From Micractinium sp. NFX-FRZ (Eukaryota > Chlorophyta > Trebouxiophyceae > Chlorellales > Chlorellaceae): a stretch of DNA of 64,000 nucleotides. The translations under genes were made by a program, and so were the position numbers. The notes beneath the pieces were generated by a model. That model saw only the letters and a list, made by a program, of their open reading frames with translations. It did no database searches and was not told where the DNA came from. Below, piece after piece: positions 33,626 to 45,014 of this stretch; the first letter of the stretch is position 1, and each line of letters starts with the position of its first letter. The DNA lies in contig JAPTJF010000218.1 of assembly GCA_029339195.1 (NCBI GenBank), forward strand, positions 1 through 64,000. The letters are read 5' to 3'.

Positions 33626-36318
33626 ATGGCCAGGCTGGGCACGCAACCGCGGCCAAATACGGCAGCATGCGCCCTCACTCTCTTGCCGGAGGAGACCGTC
33701 GTGCGCATTATAAGCCTCTTAACCCCTAAAGAACGGTAATATGGATGGATGGATGGCAGAGTCGCTGCACAGGCTGCTTGGGCTCTTGTTGCCCGCTGCT
33801 GCTGCCGCCGCTGCCGCTGCCGCCGCCCACTGGCTGCTGGCACCTGCTCCCTGCCACCCAAGGGTCCCACTACGCCCCTCTCTTCACGTTGACAGTGCAG
33901 AGCCATGGCGAATCTGTCTCGGTACATCAATCTTGACATTTCCAACCCAGCCAATGCTCACGGTCTGTCCATTGCCCACGCCCACAACACACAGCACACC
34001 TTCATTGTTGCCCACTGTGCAGCTTCAAAACTGTGAGCCTGGTGTGCACGCGCTTCCGGCAGCTGTGCCTGGCTCCCGAGCTGCTGCGCAGCGTGGCCCT
34101 GGCGTCCGTGGGTGAGGGCGCGCTGGACCGGTGCATCGGGCTGCGGGACTTCTTGGCGCGGCATGCCCAGCACGTGCGGCGCCTCACGCTGCACGTGTGC
34201 ATCGAGGAAGTGAAGGAGGAGGCAGAAGATGACGAGGAGGTGGCGCAGCTGGTGCAGGAGGCGAATGGCCAGCAGCAGGAGGAGCTCCAGGGGCTGGTGG
34301 TGCAGTGCCTGCAGGCATGCAGCGCTGCCGCACGGCTGGAGGAGCTGGTCCTGTCTGCAGCTACGCCCGTGGGCAGCACCGCTGCCTGGCTGGCGGGGCT
34401 CACCAACCTGCGCCTGCTGTGGCTCGGCAACGAAGACACAGACCTGCAGCTGCCCGAGGGCATGTCGGAGCTCACGGCGCTGCGGGAGCTGGGCCTGCGT
34501 GGCAAGTCTGTGGGGCTGCCCGACCCGACGGGGTGCCTGCCCCCCTCCCTGACACGCCTGCACCTGGCGGGAGTGGGCGCCGCTGACATGCTGCCCCAGC
34601 AGGTGGGCGGAGGCGGGGCGGGGGGTTTGAGCCTGACAGCGTTTGGGCAGGCAATATGAGGGCGGGGAGCAGCAAGATGTGACCACTGTTGTGGATGCCT
34701 GCTTGCCATCCCGCCTCCTCACTCTCTCCTGGCTCTGCTGCCACGAACCGTGCTCGTCTGCCCATCCCCTCGCCTGCCTCTGCACCCAAACCAGGCCCCG
34801 CACACTGCTGCTTGCCCTCCAGCCGACAGCCTCTCTGCTCAGTCGACCCACCACCCTATCTCCGCCCCTCCCGCCCGCTGTGCTGCAGCTGCCGCAGCTG
34901 ACCAGCCTGGCGGCCCTCGAGCTGCTTGATTCACGGCTGGAGGAGGGGGGCCTGCGGGGCCTTTCAGAACTGAGCGGCCTGCGCACGCTGCAGCTGGATG
35001 GGGTGGACGAGCTGCCTGCCTGCCTGCCGACACTGACGCAGCTGCGCCAGCTGGTGGGTCTGGCCTGGGAAATGTGCGGAAGCGAGAACTTGCTTGCAAG
35101 TGTAGGCACTGGTGCACTGCCTGCCTTCCCCATCTGGTGGCGCCATGCCTGCTGTGCTGCCTGCCCAGCACCTGGCATGCACTCAGGCTTCTCATGCTCC
35201 CTAATCCGCCCATCCAACCTGCCCGCTCCCACCCGGTCCCGCCCTGCTCACTGACCGCCCGCCTCTGGGGCACCCGCCGCAGGAGCTGCACAACTCCCGG
35301 CTGCTGGGCGAGGGCGAGCTGGGTGCTGTGCACGGCGCGCTGTCCGCGCTGCGTGGCCTCACCTGCCTCGTGCTGGGCTGCTTCCCGGTGCAGCTCATCC
35401 CGCCGGCAGTCGCCCAGCTGCCCCTGCAGCGCCTGCTCTTCTTCACAACCGAGCTGCGGGTCAGTGGGCTCGCCAGCCTGGGCGGCCGTTGATTGCGGGG
35501 AGTGTTTCGAGGTATTTGGGGTGATGCTTGGGGCAATGCTCAGATGGCTGCGCCGCTGCTGCTGCCCCCACTGCCCTGCGATGCCCCTCCCTGTGCCCTC
35601 CCAACCACACGGGCCCCCTGCCCCACCACCCACCCGCAGGCCGACCCTGTGGGCGCGCCCCACGGCCCCTGGCTCTCCTCCCTCTCCTGGCTGGGCCTGC
35701 CCTTTGATGTGGCCCAGCGCAGCGTGGGTGTGCTGCGCTCCGCCCACCGCCTCCGCTACCTGGCGCTCATTGATGTGCCGATACTGGAGGACCGGCACGG
35801 CGGCCCGCCAGGCGACGAGGAGGAGGCTCTGTGGGCGGGCTTCTGGGAGTGGGCGGCCACCCACCCGCCGCTGGCGTGCCTGGTGAGGTGCCAGCAGGTG
35901 CCAGCGGGTGCAAGTAGGGGGCTGGTTGGTTGTTGGACAGGGAGGCCTCCGTGGCAGCATGAACGGTGCTCCTGCTGCTCCCCGTGTCACCCTACCCCTA
36001 CCCCTACACATGCACAGCATGCATGCCGCCGCCGCCACCCGCACTCTTGCCCACCCCCCTGGCCGCTCCCCCCTTTCCCAACCCGCCCCCCTGCAGGGTC
36101 TCGACATGGATGCACCCGAAGAAGGGGAGCTGACAATGCCGCTTGTGGATGCACTCGTGGCGCTGGCGCGCCGCCGCCCTGCGCTGGCCATACGGCGCAC
36201 CCCCGCGGCCGGCGGTGCCGACCTGGGCTGGTGCAAATCCAGCGTGAGGGCCCGCCAGGACTTTTTCTTCTTCTGGGAAGAGCTGGCCAACGCCGCTAGC
36301 ATTCCAGGGCTGGAGTAG
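33626..36318 (+). CDS. F-box / leucine-rich-repeat protein (intact)
   Basis: Exons 33626-33735, 34023-34602, 34889-35053, 35283-35459, 35640-35882 and 36097-36318; in phase, 498 residues. The F-box spans the first junction: LLPEETVVRIISLLTPKER plus FKTVSLVCTRFRQLCLAPEL. Leucine-rich repeats follow (NLRLLWLGNEDTDLQLPEG, ALRELGLRGKSVGLP, SLTRLHLAGVGAADMLP, LRTLQLDGVDELPACLPTL). The C-terminal quarter is less repetitive and contains a short WAGFWEWAATHPPLACL segment. A likely SCF ubiquitin-ligase specificity subunit; target unknown. It has the same general architecture as the gene at 381-2212 but the two are not close copies. The ATG at 33626 is the first in frame before the F-box. Confidence 0.8.
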
Positions 36319-37099
36319 GGCCGCGGCAGGGCTGCCACTCGTGTCCTGCCCACGGCCGGGCCAGCGTGGTGCACTGCTGGTGCGGGTGGCGGCAGGCATG
36401 TGACGGCAGGTCCCCTGCTCCCTTCACTGATGAAGTTATTGTGCCACATTCTCTCTGTGGATGATCATCAAGTAGTCTTCTGCAAGTGGGACGTCCTTTG
36501 ACAGAAGAAAACCTCTGAGTTCCAGCCCACTGGTCAAGGACCACCTTGCCCCGTTCACAGCGCCCATAGCAGGCCGACTGTACTATAACAGACGTGCAGA
36601 GGGAGACACACGGGAGATCCGCTGCCCATGTCGATTGCCTGAAGCGACAGCAATCCAAAGAAGTACCACGGTCCTGTGCCGGCCGGCCCCACTCTTCCAA
36701 AGGTGTTTCGCAAGGTGCTTCACAAGTGGTAGAACCGCCAAGTGTGTGCCCATCTTCATCTGAGCACATTTGCGCGGTTGACAGAAGATAGTTTGTGCGC
36801 AGCGACAGTTGTCCGCAGGTGGGGGCACTGGCGGCAGCTGCTGCGGCGGCGGCGGCGGCGGAGAAGTGCGAGTTGCAGGTATGCCACACCTTTTTGCTAG
36901 AAACCACGTGCTTTTACATATACGCTGGCTGGTGATGCTTTTGTCGTTTGAAATGTAAGAGACAGAGCTCAGGAGAAAAGGTGTGCCCTCGACTCCTGCC
37001 CCCCTTGATGTGCAGGCCAGCATAGAAAGGAGGGACCGCGGAGCAAGAGTTATCCGCGAGTGTTCCTCGAGTGGCGTCAAAAGACATCGACTGGCCAAC
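36319..37099. other. Gene-free stretch between the F-box gene and a membrane-protein gene
   Basis: It contains a GGC-rich run near 36843-36863 and a TGTAA at 36954-36958, which is rather far (636 bases) past the F-box stop. Long minus-strand open frames across 36.6-37.3 kb lack family similarity and overlap the next gene, so I do not call them genes. Confidence 0.4.
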
Positions 37100-38485
37100 A
37101 TGCAGGCCAGCATGGAGGTCCACAGGCCCGCCGTGGGCCCCCTGCTGACCTTTGCCCACGACGCACTGCATGAAGCGGCCTTCACCGCCCGCTTCCACCA
37201 CTCGTGCTGCCGCCAAGACGGCATGCTGCTGAAGGCGGCGGTTGTGCTGTACATCGGCGCGGGGGTGAAGCCCTGGGCGGCGGGCCACATGGGCGCGGTA
37301 GTGATCACCGCCGCAAACACGCTCTACCTCCTGGTCCTGCTGCTGCTGCTGTCGAGGCGGCGGGACCACTTCCTCCGCCACCGCAGCTTCCTGCTGGGCC
37401 TGCAGATGGCGCTCTTCCCCTGGGTGAGCGAGATGCAGTGCAACACCTACGGCGGCTGCGGCGAGGCGTGGCAGTGGGCTGCTGCGAGCCGCTGCCGGCC
37501 TGACTCACTGGCTGTGGCTCTTGGCCTCCCCTTGCTGCTGGTGCTGCGGCATGGTAGTAGCTGCTGGATGTGTGGTCGCTTGGTGGGCAGCCACCCTGAC
37601 CTGCCACCCCCACTGTCCAGATTCCCTACCTCCCTTGCACGCCTCGCCCTTTGCCCACCCACCCACCACCCACAGAACTGTCGCTTGCGATCGCCATCAA
37701 CCTTCACCACACGCGGCTGCTCGGGCCCCCTGCTCTTCTGGGCCAAAGAGGCCACCCTGCATCTGTTCCCATGGATCGCGTTGACCGGCCTGTCCCTGCC
37801 GCTGCCGCTCAAGCACGCAGCGTGGTGGCAGGCGGCGGTGGCGGCTGGGGCCATCGGATACCTGGAGCAGCGGCGGCAGGTGGGCTGAAGGGCTGCAGGG
37901 CCGCCTGGCCCTAGGCATGTGGTGCCGCTGAGCAGCCCGGGTAGCGCCGGGGCAGCATCACCCCAAAATGAGGCCCATGCTGTCCAGAGGCAATGCCGTC
38001 CCGCCTGCCCACCGGCCTGCCCGCCTACCCAGCATCCCCTCCCTGCTCCTCGTCCCCCTGACCAGCAGATATCCCTGGCAAACTGTGTGTTGAGCACGCA
38101 GCACTACAGCCAGCTGGCGCGGCTGCTGGGCATTGCGGCCGCCTGTGTACTGCCGCCGCCGCTGGGCAGCGCCCTCCTGGAGTGGCAGGGCCGCCTGGAA
38201 GCGGAGCCTCTCGCCTTTTACCTGGTCGACACTTTCCTGCACTTCATCCTCTCCTACACTTTTGTGCTGCTCCTGCTGCGCCGATGGGAGTGGCGCCAGC
38301 GGCAGACGTTTGCCCGGCAGCACCGCATGGCGGCGGAGGTGGTGGGGCTGCACGGGGCACGTGCCAGATGGGGGACCTGCACCCTGGCGCTCTACGCCGC
38401 GCTCCTGTGGGCGCTCTGCCTGTGCTGCTTTGCGCTGCTCGCACCAGCCCAACCACTTGTGGACGACAGCGGGCCCAGCTTGTAA
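37100..38485 (+). CDS. Unrecognised multi-pass membrane protein
   Basis: Exons 37100-37423, 37676-37879 and 38069-38485 join in phase into 314 residues. I do not recognise the family. Five or more hydrophobic segments are visible: LLKAAVVLYIGAGV; AVVITAANTLYLLVLLLLL followed by SRRRDHF; ATLHLFPWIALTGLSLPLPL; LLGIAAACVLPPPL; FLHFILSYTFVLLLLRR; and LALYAALLWALCLCCFALL. The arrangement (short N-terminus, paired helices, basic loops) resembles a small integral membrane protein of an internal or plasma membrane, without an obvious transit peptide. The start is the ATG at 37100; a second Met follows four residues later. Exon 2 is also open in another frame (ELSLAIAINLHHTRLL), but only the chosen frame satisfies both splice phases. 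The stop codon itself is embedded in a TGTAA motif. Confidence 0.6.
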
Positions 38486-38522
38486 CAGCGCCAGGCCAGG
38501 CAGATGGGCAGCAGTCCCGTTG

Positions 38523-38527
38523 TTACA
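38523..38527 (-). terminator. Putative polyadenylation signal of hydrolase D2
   Basis: TGTAA on the minus strand about 150 bases past the D2 stop. It lies only 38 bases from the stop of the converging membrane-protein gene, so the two 3' UTRs overlap. Confidence 0.45.
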
Positions 38528-38675
38528 AATACAATATATGATGAGAGTGCACGATGTTGTGCCATGATGGCAAGCTGGCCAGGCGGAGCAGGAGCCATTC
38601 ACTTGGTGCAGGGCCTGCCTGGTAGGTGGCACTGCACACACCACTACCTGCACCCACTGCCAGTGCGGGTGCAGC

Positions 38676-41253
38676 CTACCGCCGCTGCCGCCTCCGCCGC
38701 TGGCCCTCCTCCTCCTTCTGCACCTCCTCCACGCTCCTCTTCCCGCCCGCCTCCAGCCAGGCCAGAGACACGTGTGTGGTGTCGCCGATGAGTTCGTGCC
38801 GGGCATACGCCACGTTGAACAGCTGCAGGCAGTGGAAGCCCGAGGGAGGCAGCGGCAGGGACGTGGGGCCCTGTGCGCCGGCGACGGCAGGCACCGTCCT
38901 GCATGACATTGCCCACCGTGCAGATTGGTTCTGATGCATGCATTGACTATTCACGTTGTCCGGAACCTTGTGCAGCGGACCAACGCAGCATAGTAGTCCG
39001 GCCTCCGTCTGCCACCTGGTTGGAGCCAGAACCCCCCTCGCCTCTGCCGCCGTCACCCAGAACCAGGCAGGCAAGCAGGCAGCCTGCCTGCCTCCCCTCT
39101 GCGACCCGGCAGGCACCCGCCTCCAGCATCAGGTGCCCTAAATGGCTGCGTCACACCCGCCCTCGCCAGCCTGTCGCCCGCCTCACCTCTGCCACCTGGC
39201 TGACGTCCGCCTCCAGCGACAGCCCTCCCACCACCGGCTGCAGCAGCTCACGCCACTGGCGCCCCGTGCGGCGCGGGTCGTCCTTGAAATACCCCTCCTG
39301 CGGTGGGCGGGACATGGGGGCACAGCATGGCTCAGCGTGGCACGGCATGGCAGACGCAAGTCGGTCCGGCACGTGGCCTCCCTGAAGTGCCCTGCACAAG
39401 CACCCTGTTGCCCTATGGACGTCAAGCAATGTCATGAGCAGAGCAGCCCCAAACACCCTTGCAGTACTGCACTAAATGGTCACTCGGAAACACAGCTCAA
39501 ATGATATTGATGCCCATGCCTCACCTCATCAATCAGCTCCCCCTCCCGCAGCTTCCCCACAATTGCCTTTGCCACGCTGGCGCTGATGAGCAGCGAGCGC
39601 TGCAGGAACTGGGGCGTGACGGGGCGCGGCGCCACCCGGATCTCCGCCGACGGCACGCCCGCCTTGCTGCACGCGGGGGGGGGGGAAGTGTGGAGCAACA
39701 GGCAGCAGCTGTGGAGCAGCGGTGCAAACGCGGGTCACAAGTGCAAACAGCAGGCACAGCAGCTGTGAGAAGCCGCGCGCACACTGACAAGGCTGAGGCT
39801 GAGGCGCCAAGCCTGGCCGCCGTGGTCAGCTTCGCAGCCGTCCCGGACCCTCCATGGGCTGCTGCCCCTCCCCACCGCCACAGCATCTGTGTCCATCCCA
39901 GCACCTCCACCACGCCCCCGCCCTCCCCCTCACCCCAGTATCTTCATTGCCTCTGCCACCGTCTCGGCCTTGCTGGGGTCCCGCTCCGCCATATGCACAA
40001 AGATGGAGGGTGGGAAGCTGCGCCCCTGCTGGCCCTCCAGCTTGAACACAATGGGGTTGACGGGGGCAATCTGGCACACCACTCCCTGTTGGCAGGGTGA
40101 ATGGAGCAGGAGGGAGGCAGGCAGGGTGGGCGGCCGGCGGGGGAACGGAGTGGCAGGCCTGCAGGGAACTACACGCTGTCACTCACATGCCCCCTCCCCC
40201 TCCTCCCCAGCGCACACCCTCCAGACCGCCGCTGCCTCACCATGCTTCCTCCTCGTTGCCCCTCTCTACATACCCAGTTACACTCATCCACCCTTGGGTG
40301 CAGGCCCACCCGTCCGGTACAAGCCCTCCCACCTGCACCTCCCGCATCGCCGCCGCCGTGCGCAGCGCAAAGCCGCCGCCGCTGGAGCCGCCCAGCGTGT
40401 AGAGCGGGAGCTGGGCCAGCTTCTCCTGGCGGATGACGGTGCGCAGGATGTTGGGCACACGCTGCAGGAAAGCAGGAAAGGAAGGAAAAGACAGCTGTTA
40501 ACCTGCGTCTCAACCCCACACAGGCTACTCTGCCTGCCCGCATGCATGCACGCATGCCACCCTCCGCTTTCAGCGGCCCTCGCCCCTGCCCCTCGTCCCC
40601 GGCTCCCCACCTGCAGGTCATCCGACCGGCTGGCCGCCGTGTTGTGCCAGCACTTGGTGTCCCGATTGAAGGAACTAATGGCAATGACGGCGTAGCCCCT
40701 TGCCAGCGCCGCCTTGCGCACAATCATCTCCTCGGGCAGGCCCAGGCAGTGGGAGCAGCGCTGCGAGGGCGGCCACCAGTCGCTGCCCGAGTGGCTGCAG
40801 CCGTGCGCCACAAACAGCACGCCCTTGGGGCTGGCAGGCACCTCCCACAGCGTCTCCAAGTCGCTGATGACCTGCAGCAGAGATGTGGGGGCGGGGGAGG
40901 CAGGGCAGGAAGAAGCCGGGCCAGCGGAGTGAGCGGGGGGCGGTGGGCGGGAAGGTGGGTACTGCTGCCCCAGCTGCCATGCGCTGCGGTGCACCGGAAG
41001 TGCGGACTTCTTCCCGCCCCCTGCAATTCCAGCACCCGCCAAGCGAGCAACACCGAACTGAACGACCCACCCGCCGCTTGGGCCACGGGCTTGGGGGTTC
41101 CTCCGATCCATCGAGTTTGCTCGCAAGCTGGCCACGCCCATCGCCCCCAGATTGGCGCCGCAGCACCACGACAACAAGGGCCAACACAGCCACGGCGGTG
41201 AGCAGCCGCCCCCTCCTTCCTCCTGGGCCCCTGGGAGGTTGCATGTCCAGCAT
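38676..41253 (-). CDS. Membrane-anchored alpha/beta-hydrolase (esterase-like), paralogue D2
   Basis: Exons 41253-41071, 40871-40611, 40461-40333, 40085-39934, 39666-39525, 39297-39187 and 38822-38676; in phase, 374 residues. The N-terminus has a basic patch and then one hydrophobic helix (LLTAVAVLALVVVVL), so the protein is probably a type II membrane protein or secreted after cleavage. The hydrolase core parallels D1: ISDLETLWEVPASPKGVLF, AHGCSHSGSDWWPP, the nucleophile motif GGSSGGG, SIFVHMAERDPSKAET and EIRVAPRPVTPQFL. The C-terminus is Arg-rich. D1 and D2 share every internal intron position after the N-terminal exon, but D2 has ordinary GT donors and one extra 5' intron that separates the anchor from the catalytic part. 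Substrate unknown. Confidence 0.8.
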
Positions 41254-42139
41254 CTTCAAGCAAACAGCGAATGCTGACGGGCCCAGAAGGGTACCCCTGA
41301 AACTACACTGCCCGCAGTCCGCCTTGCTGGCGCCGGCGCCACTTCGTGTACGAGGGTGCATGGCGTCATGGCTGTGGCAACATGTAATGCAGGCTAAGCT
41401 GTTTGCACCTTGGGTCATTTTCCTAGCATGATGGGCCGCTGCACTCCGCGAAGCCCAGGCCGCTGCACTCCGCGAAGCCCAGCAAGGCGCGAATTGTCTG
41501 CCTTGTCTTGGATGCGCCGCAATATCAGTACCTTGGTGCCAGCAGCTGTTTTGCTTTGCTTTGCTTGCTGAACATCCCACTCCCGATCTGCCTTTGTCGC
41601 ATCGGAGATGAACATTCACCTCCTTTCGCGTCCCCGCACTAAACACAGAAGCAGCATATGAAGCAAGACCACGCACCTAGGCTTACTGATGCGCACGGCG
41701 TCTCTCACACTTGCGTGCCTCCGATGTGGCGGTTGTTTGCCTTTGACCGCCTTCCTTCCCCCACTACGCATAGGGCTGCCTGTGACATACCACACGCACA
41801 CATCGTGCAAGCCCACCTGCCCTCTCGCAGCGCCTCGAGCTTTCGCCTCCTGGTCTGCGACCCGCCGACGCACCCCCGCTCGCCTCTGTCGCCGCCATGT
41901 GCACGCAGGGCGACCGCCCGCCTGGCCCTCCATGTTTGTGTGCCTTTCATGCGATCGGTCGCCCCATTACGCCGTGGAGAAGCTTATTCGAGGTCACCCA
42001 ACAGGCCTCAACGGCGGGGCTGCTGCGTGCTGTGCGAGGCTTTAGGCCAACCCCCGGCGCAGCCTAGATCAGTCACTTGCAGCCCCGCCAGCGCGGTACA
42101 TTTCATCCCTTTTGTCTTTGTGGAGTCTGTTGAGTCACC
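41254..42139. promoter_or_regulatory. Divergent promoter region between hydrolase D2 and carbonic anhydrase
   Basis: It lies between start codons at 41253 (minus) and 42140 (plus), with no supported exon. It includes a perfect 24-base tandem duplication at 41435-41482 and a short TTTGC-type run near 41551-41566. I could not identify a known CO2-responsive element by eye. Confidence 0.4.
41435..41482 (+). repeat. Perfect 24-base tandem duplication
   Basis: Two identical adjacent copies, each starting gccgctgcactccgcg, at 41435-41458 and 41459-41482. Confidence 0.9.
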
Positions 42140-44205
42140 ATGCGGCTGGCGGTGCGGGCGCAAACCACTCCCACCTCCAACTCCCCTGCGGCAGGGGAGC
42201 AGGCGCGGCCCTCCGCTCCCCGCGTGGAGCGCCCGCAGCTCGTTTCCAGTCGCCGGCAGCTGGTGAAGGCGGGCCTTGCGGCCGGCCTCTGCCTGTGCTG
42301 CCCGCCGCCGCTGGCGGCGCTGGCGGAGGACGCCGCTCCTGCTGCGGCGGCGGCAGCCCCCGCGGTGGCCGCGCCCCCGCCCCCCCAGCCCTGGGGCTAC
42401 AGCTGCCTCACCGGCCCCCAGACCTGGCCCGGCACCTGCTCCACCGTTGGCTTCCAGTCCCCCATCGCCCTCAACTTTGACGCCTCGCACCCGCCGCCGG
42501 GCGACGGCGCGCTGCAGCCGCTGCTCCCCAAGTTCCCTCGCTACATCAAGGAGGGCGTGACCGTGAAAAACACGGGGCACGGGACAATGGCGGTGAGTAG
42601 GTTTCGGAGGGCGTCGGGGCAGGCTGGAGGGCTCGCTGTGATGAGGGGGGGACGCACAGTAGCCGGCACACCGGTTCCTCAGTCTGCTCATGGGGGGGCG
42701 CATGGTAGGAGCTCTGTTTAGTTTGGCTCGCTGGCTAGTCAACAATCCCCATCCCCTGCTGTGTGCATGCACCCGGTCTGCTGTAGCCAACCTCTGCCGG
42801 TCTGGCGCTAGTACTCCTGCGCCAGCTGCCCTGTGCCAGCCTCCCTCCTCCCAACCCCACTTGCCACCAAAAGATCCCTTTGTTCCCACCCCTCCTCCCA
42901 CCAGGGATCCCCCCACCGGCACCCCCGCACCCCCACTTACCACCTGCCGCTGCCCCTCACTGCCCCCTCCCCCCTGCCAGGTGCAAATGCCGGAGGGTAT
43001 GGACTACGAGCTGGCGGGGCAGCGCCACCGCCTGCTGCAGTTCCACTTCCACACCCCCAGCGAGCACACCGTGGACGGGCGGTGGCTGGCCATGGAGGCG
43101 CACCTGGTGCACAAGAACCTGGAGACGGGCAACCTGGCGGTGCTGGGCGTGTTCATCGAGGCCGGCGACGGCTGGCTGCCCAACCCGGTGATTGCAGAGG
43201 CGCTGCGCAGCGGGCCCGTGGCCCCCGGCGCCGAGACGCCGCTGCAGCGCCCCATCAGCCTGCGCACGCTGCTGCCCAACCCGCGCGCCGCCGACGGCAG
43301 CCGCCCCTACGTTAACTACAGGTGGGGCGGGGTGTGGGAGGGGCCAGGGTGGGTGGGCAGGGGCAGGCGCGGGCTGGGATGGGGGATGGGGGTGCAGTAC
43401 GGCACGGCATGGTGCAGTACAAGCCTCGGTTTTCGCGCAACCCATCAAGCACGCAGCGCACCCGCGGCATGCGTGCTCGCCCACCTGAGCCCTGCTGGAG
43501 CTTGCGCTGAACAGCCTGCACCCCTCCCCCTCCGCCCCCCCTGCTCCCCCCCTGCAGCGGCTCCCTGACCACGCCCCCCTGCAGCACCGGCGTGGACTGG
43601 TACGTCTTCCTGGACCCCCTGCAGGTAGGGCACGGGGCGAGGGGGGAGGGGTGGGGCACGGCTGAGGGTGTGAACCGCTGTGTGTTGGAGTTGTGGAGTG
43701 GTGTGCACTGTATGTGGTGTGGGTGCGGCGAGCGCCTTAGACCGCCTGCAGGGGGGGCATGACGGACAGGAGTGTGAGTGTGTCTCCTGCCGCTGTTGAG
43801 GATCGCCCACAACTGGCACAGGGTGCGCGTGTGGCAGCCGGGGAGTGTCAGGGCGGATGGTGTCTGTTTCCTGAGCAGGAGGAACCTGTTCCTGCAAGCA
43901 GTGCACCTGCTTGCTCGGCATCTCGCCTTTCCCAGGGCCGCCTTAGTGCGACCTGCGTGGCATCGCCTGACACATCTCGAGGCAGCCACCTGCAGAGCGG
44001 AGTGTGCACATCATGCATCTCGTCAGCAGAGCACTTTGAGGCCTTACCTTTGCGACTTCCTGGCCCTCTTTGACCCACGCCGCAGGTGGAGGCGGAGCAG
44101 ATTGTTGAGTTCATGTACTACGCAGGCTCCGGCGCCCGCCCCGGCGTCAACAACCGCCCGCCCCAGCCGCTGGCCGGCCGTGGCATCCGCTACTTTGCGG
44201 CCTAG
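42140..44205 (+). CDS. CAH3-like: Alpha-type carbonic anhydrase with a twin-arginine (thylakoid-lumen) leader
   Basis: Exons 42140-42592, 42981-43321, 43558-43624 and 44086-44205; in phase, 326 residues. It interconverts CO2 and bicarbonate. The zinc ligands are visible: two His in LLQFHFHTPSEHT (about residues 173 and 175) and one in AMEAHLVHKN (about 192). The family signature YSGSLTTPPC forms across the third splice site. The leader is bipartite: a Ser/Thr/Pro/Arg-rich plastid part, then SSRRQLVKAGLAAGLCLCC, a twin-arginine pair followed by a hydrophobic core and an ALA cleavage site. This is what is expected of a Tat-exported thylakoid-lumen protein, like Chlamydomonas CAH3, which supplies CO2 near photosystem II and Rubisco. 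Assignment as the CAH3 orthologue rests on leader type only; a periplasmic alpha-CA is less likely because of the RR pair. Confidence 0.85.
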
Positions 44206-45014
44206 GCAACACACACGTTGAGAGCCGCCACGGCAAATAGAGGCGCTCTAGCTGAGATTCAGCTGATCCGGGCTGGGCTGCCGGCAGGCAGCCGGCCTGC
44301 TCCCCCTAGCGCTGGTCGGAGGCTGCAGAGAGTTTGCACCTGGGTGCAGCTGCGACCCCCCTCCTCAAAACCCTCTCCTGACCCCCCATCCATCTCGATT
44401 GTTGTTGACCGCCGGCATGCACATTTCCCTCTGCTACCCCCTGTGTCTGCCGCCCATAACCATGCTCCCCCTTGGCACGGCCCGCATGTGCCCATTCACA
44501 CCGCGTCTCCCCAGTCCCCTCCCTGACATTCAGAGGCAAGGGGCCAGGCTCTGCACGCTGCCCGCCGCTGCACTGCCCGCGAGTGCCCCCAACCACCCCG
44601 GTACACAACAGGCCATGGGCACCGCCCCTCTCCTCCTTTCATTTATGTGTCTTGCCAACCCTGAAGTCAGCGCTGAATGTATCTGCTCCAAATCCACGAC
44701 TGCCTGATGTAACTCGCACTTTCGCACTGTCACACTCACACAAACATGCACAAAGCACCGTCGATGACAAGTTGCGGCAGCGTCCCGCATAAGGCAGCCA
44801 GTGTGATGCGTGAGGATATTCAAAAGGCACCGTTGAGACTGGCGACCATCTGTCTGCACAGCTGCTGCTTGACTGACAAGGCTACTCACTCGGCCGCGCC
44901 AGCAAGGGACCGCCATGCGCGGGGGCGGCGGTGCCCAATGCCCACCCAAGTCCTGCCCCGCACACTGTGTGCTCCCCTGACCCAGTGCACACACGCAAAT
45001 CTGTCGCTGTAAAG
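44206..45014. other. Gene-free stretch: carbonic anhydrase 3' UTR and acireductone dioxygenase promoter
   Basis: A TGTAA at 44708-44712, about 500 bases past the carbonic anhydrase stop, is a candidate poly(A) signal. The rest up to 45014 should be the upstream region of the next plus-strand gene. No coding exon is supported. Confidence 0.45.
44708..44712 (+). terminator. Putative polyadenylation signal of the carbonic anhydrase gene
   Basis: TGTAA in the sense orientation between the carbonic anhydrase stop and the next gene's start. Confidence 0.4.

Noticed and set aside
36583..37381. Minus-strand frames opposite the start of the multi-pass membrane protein
   Set aside because: No domain, no acceptable splice plan, and overlap with the better supported plus-strand gene.
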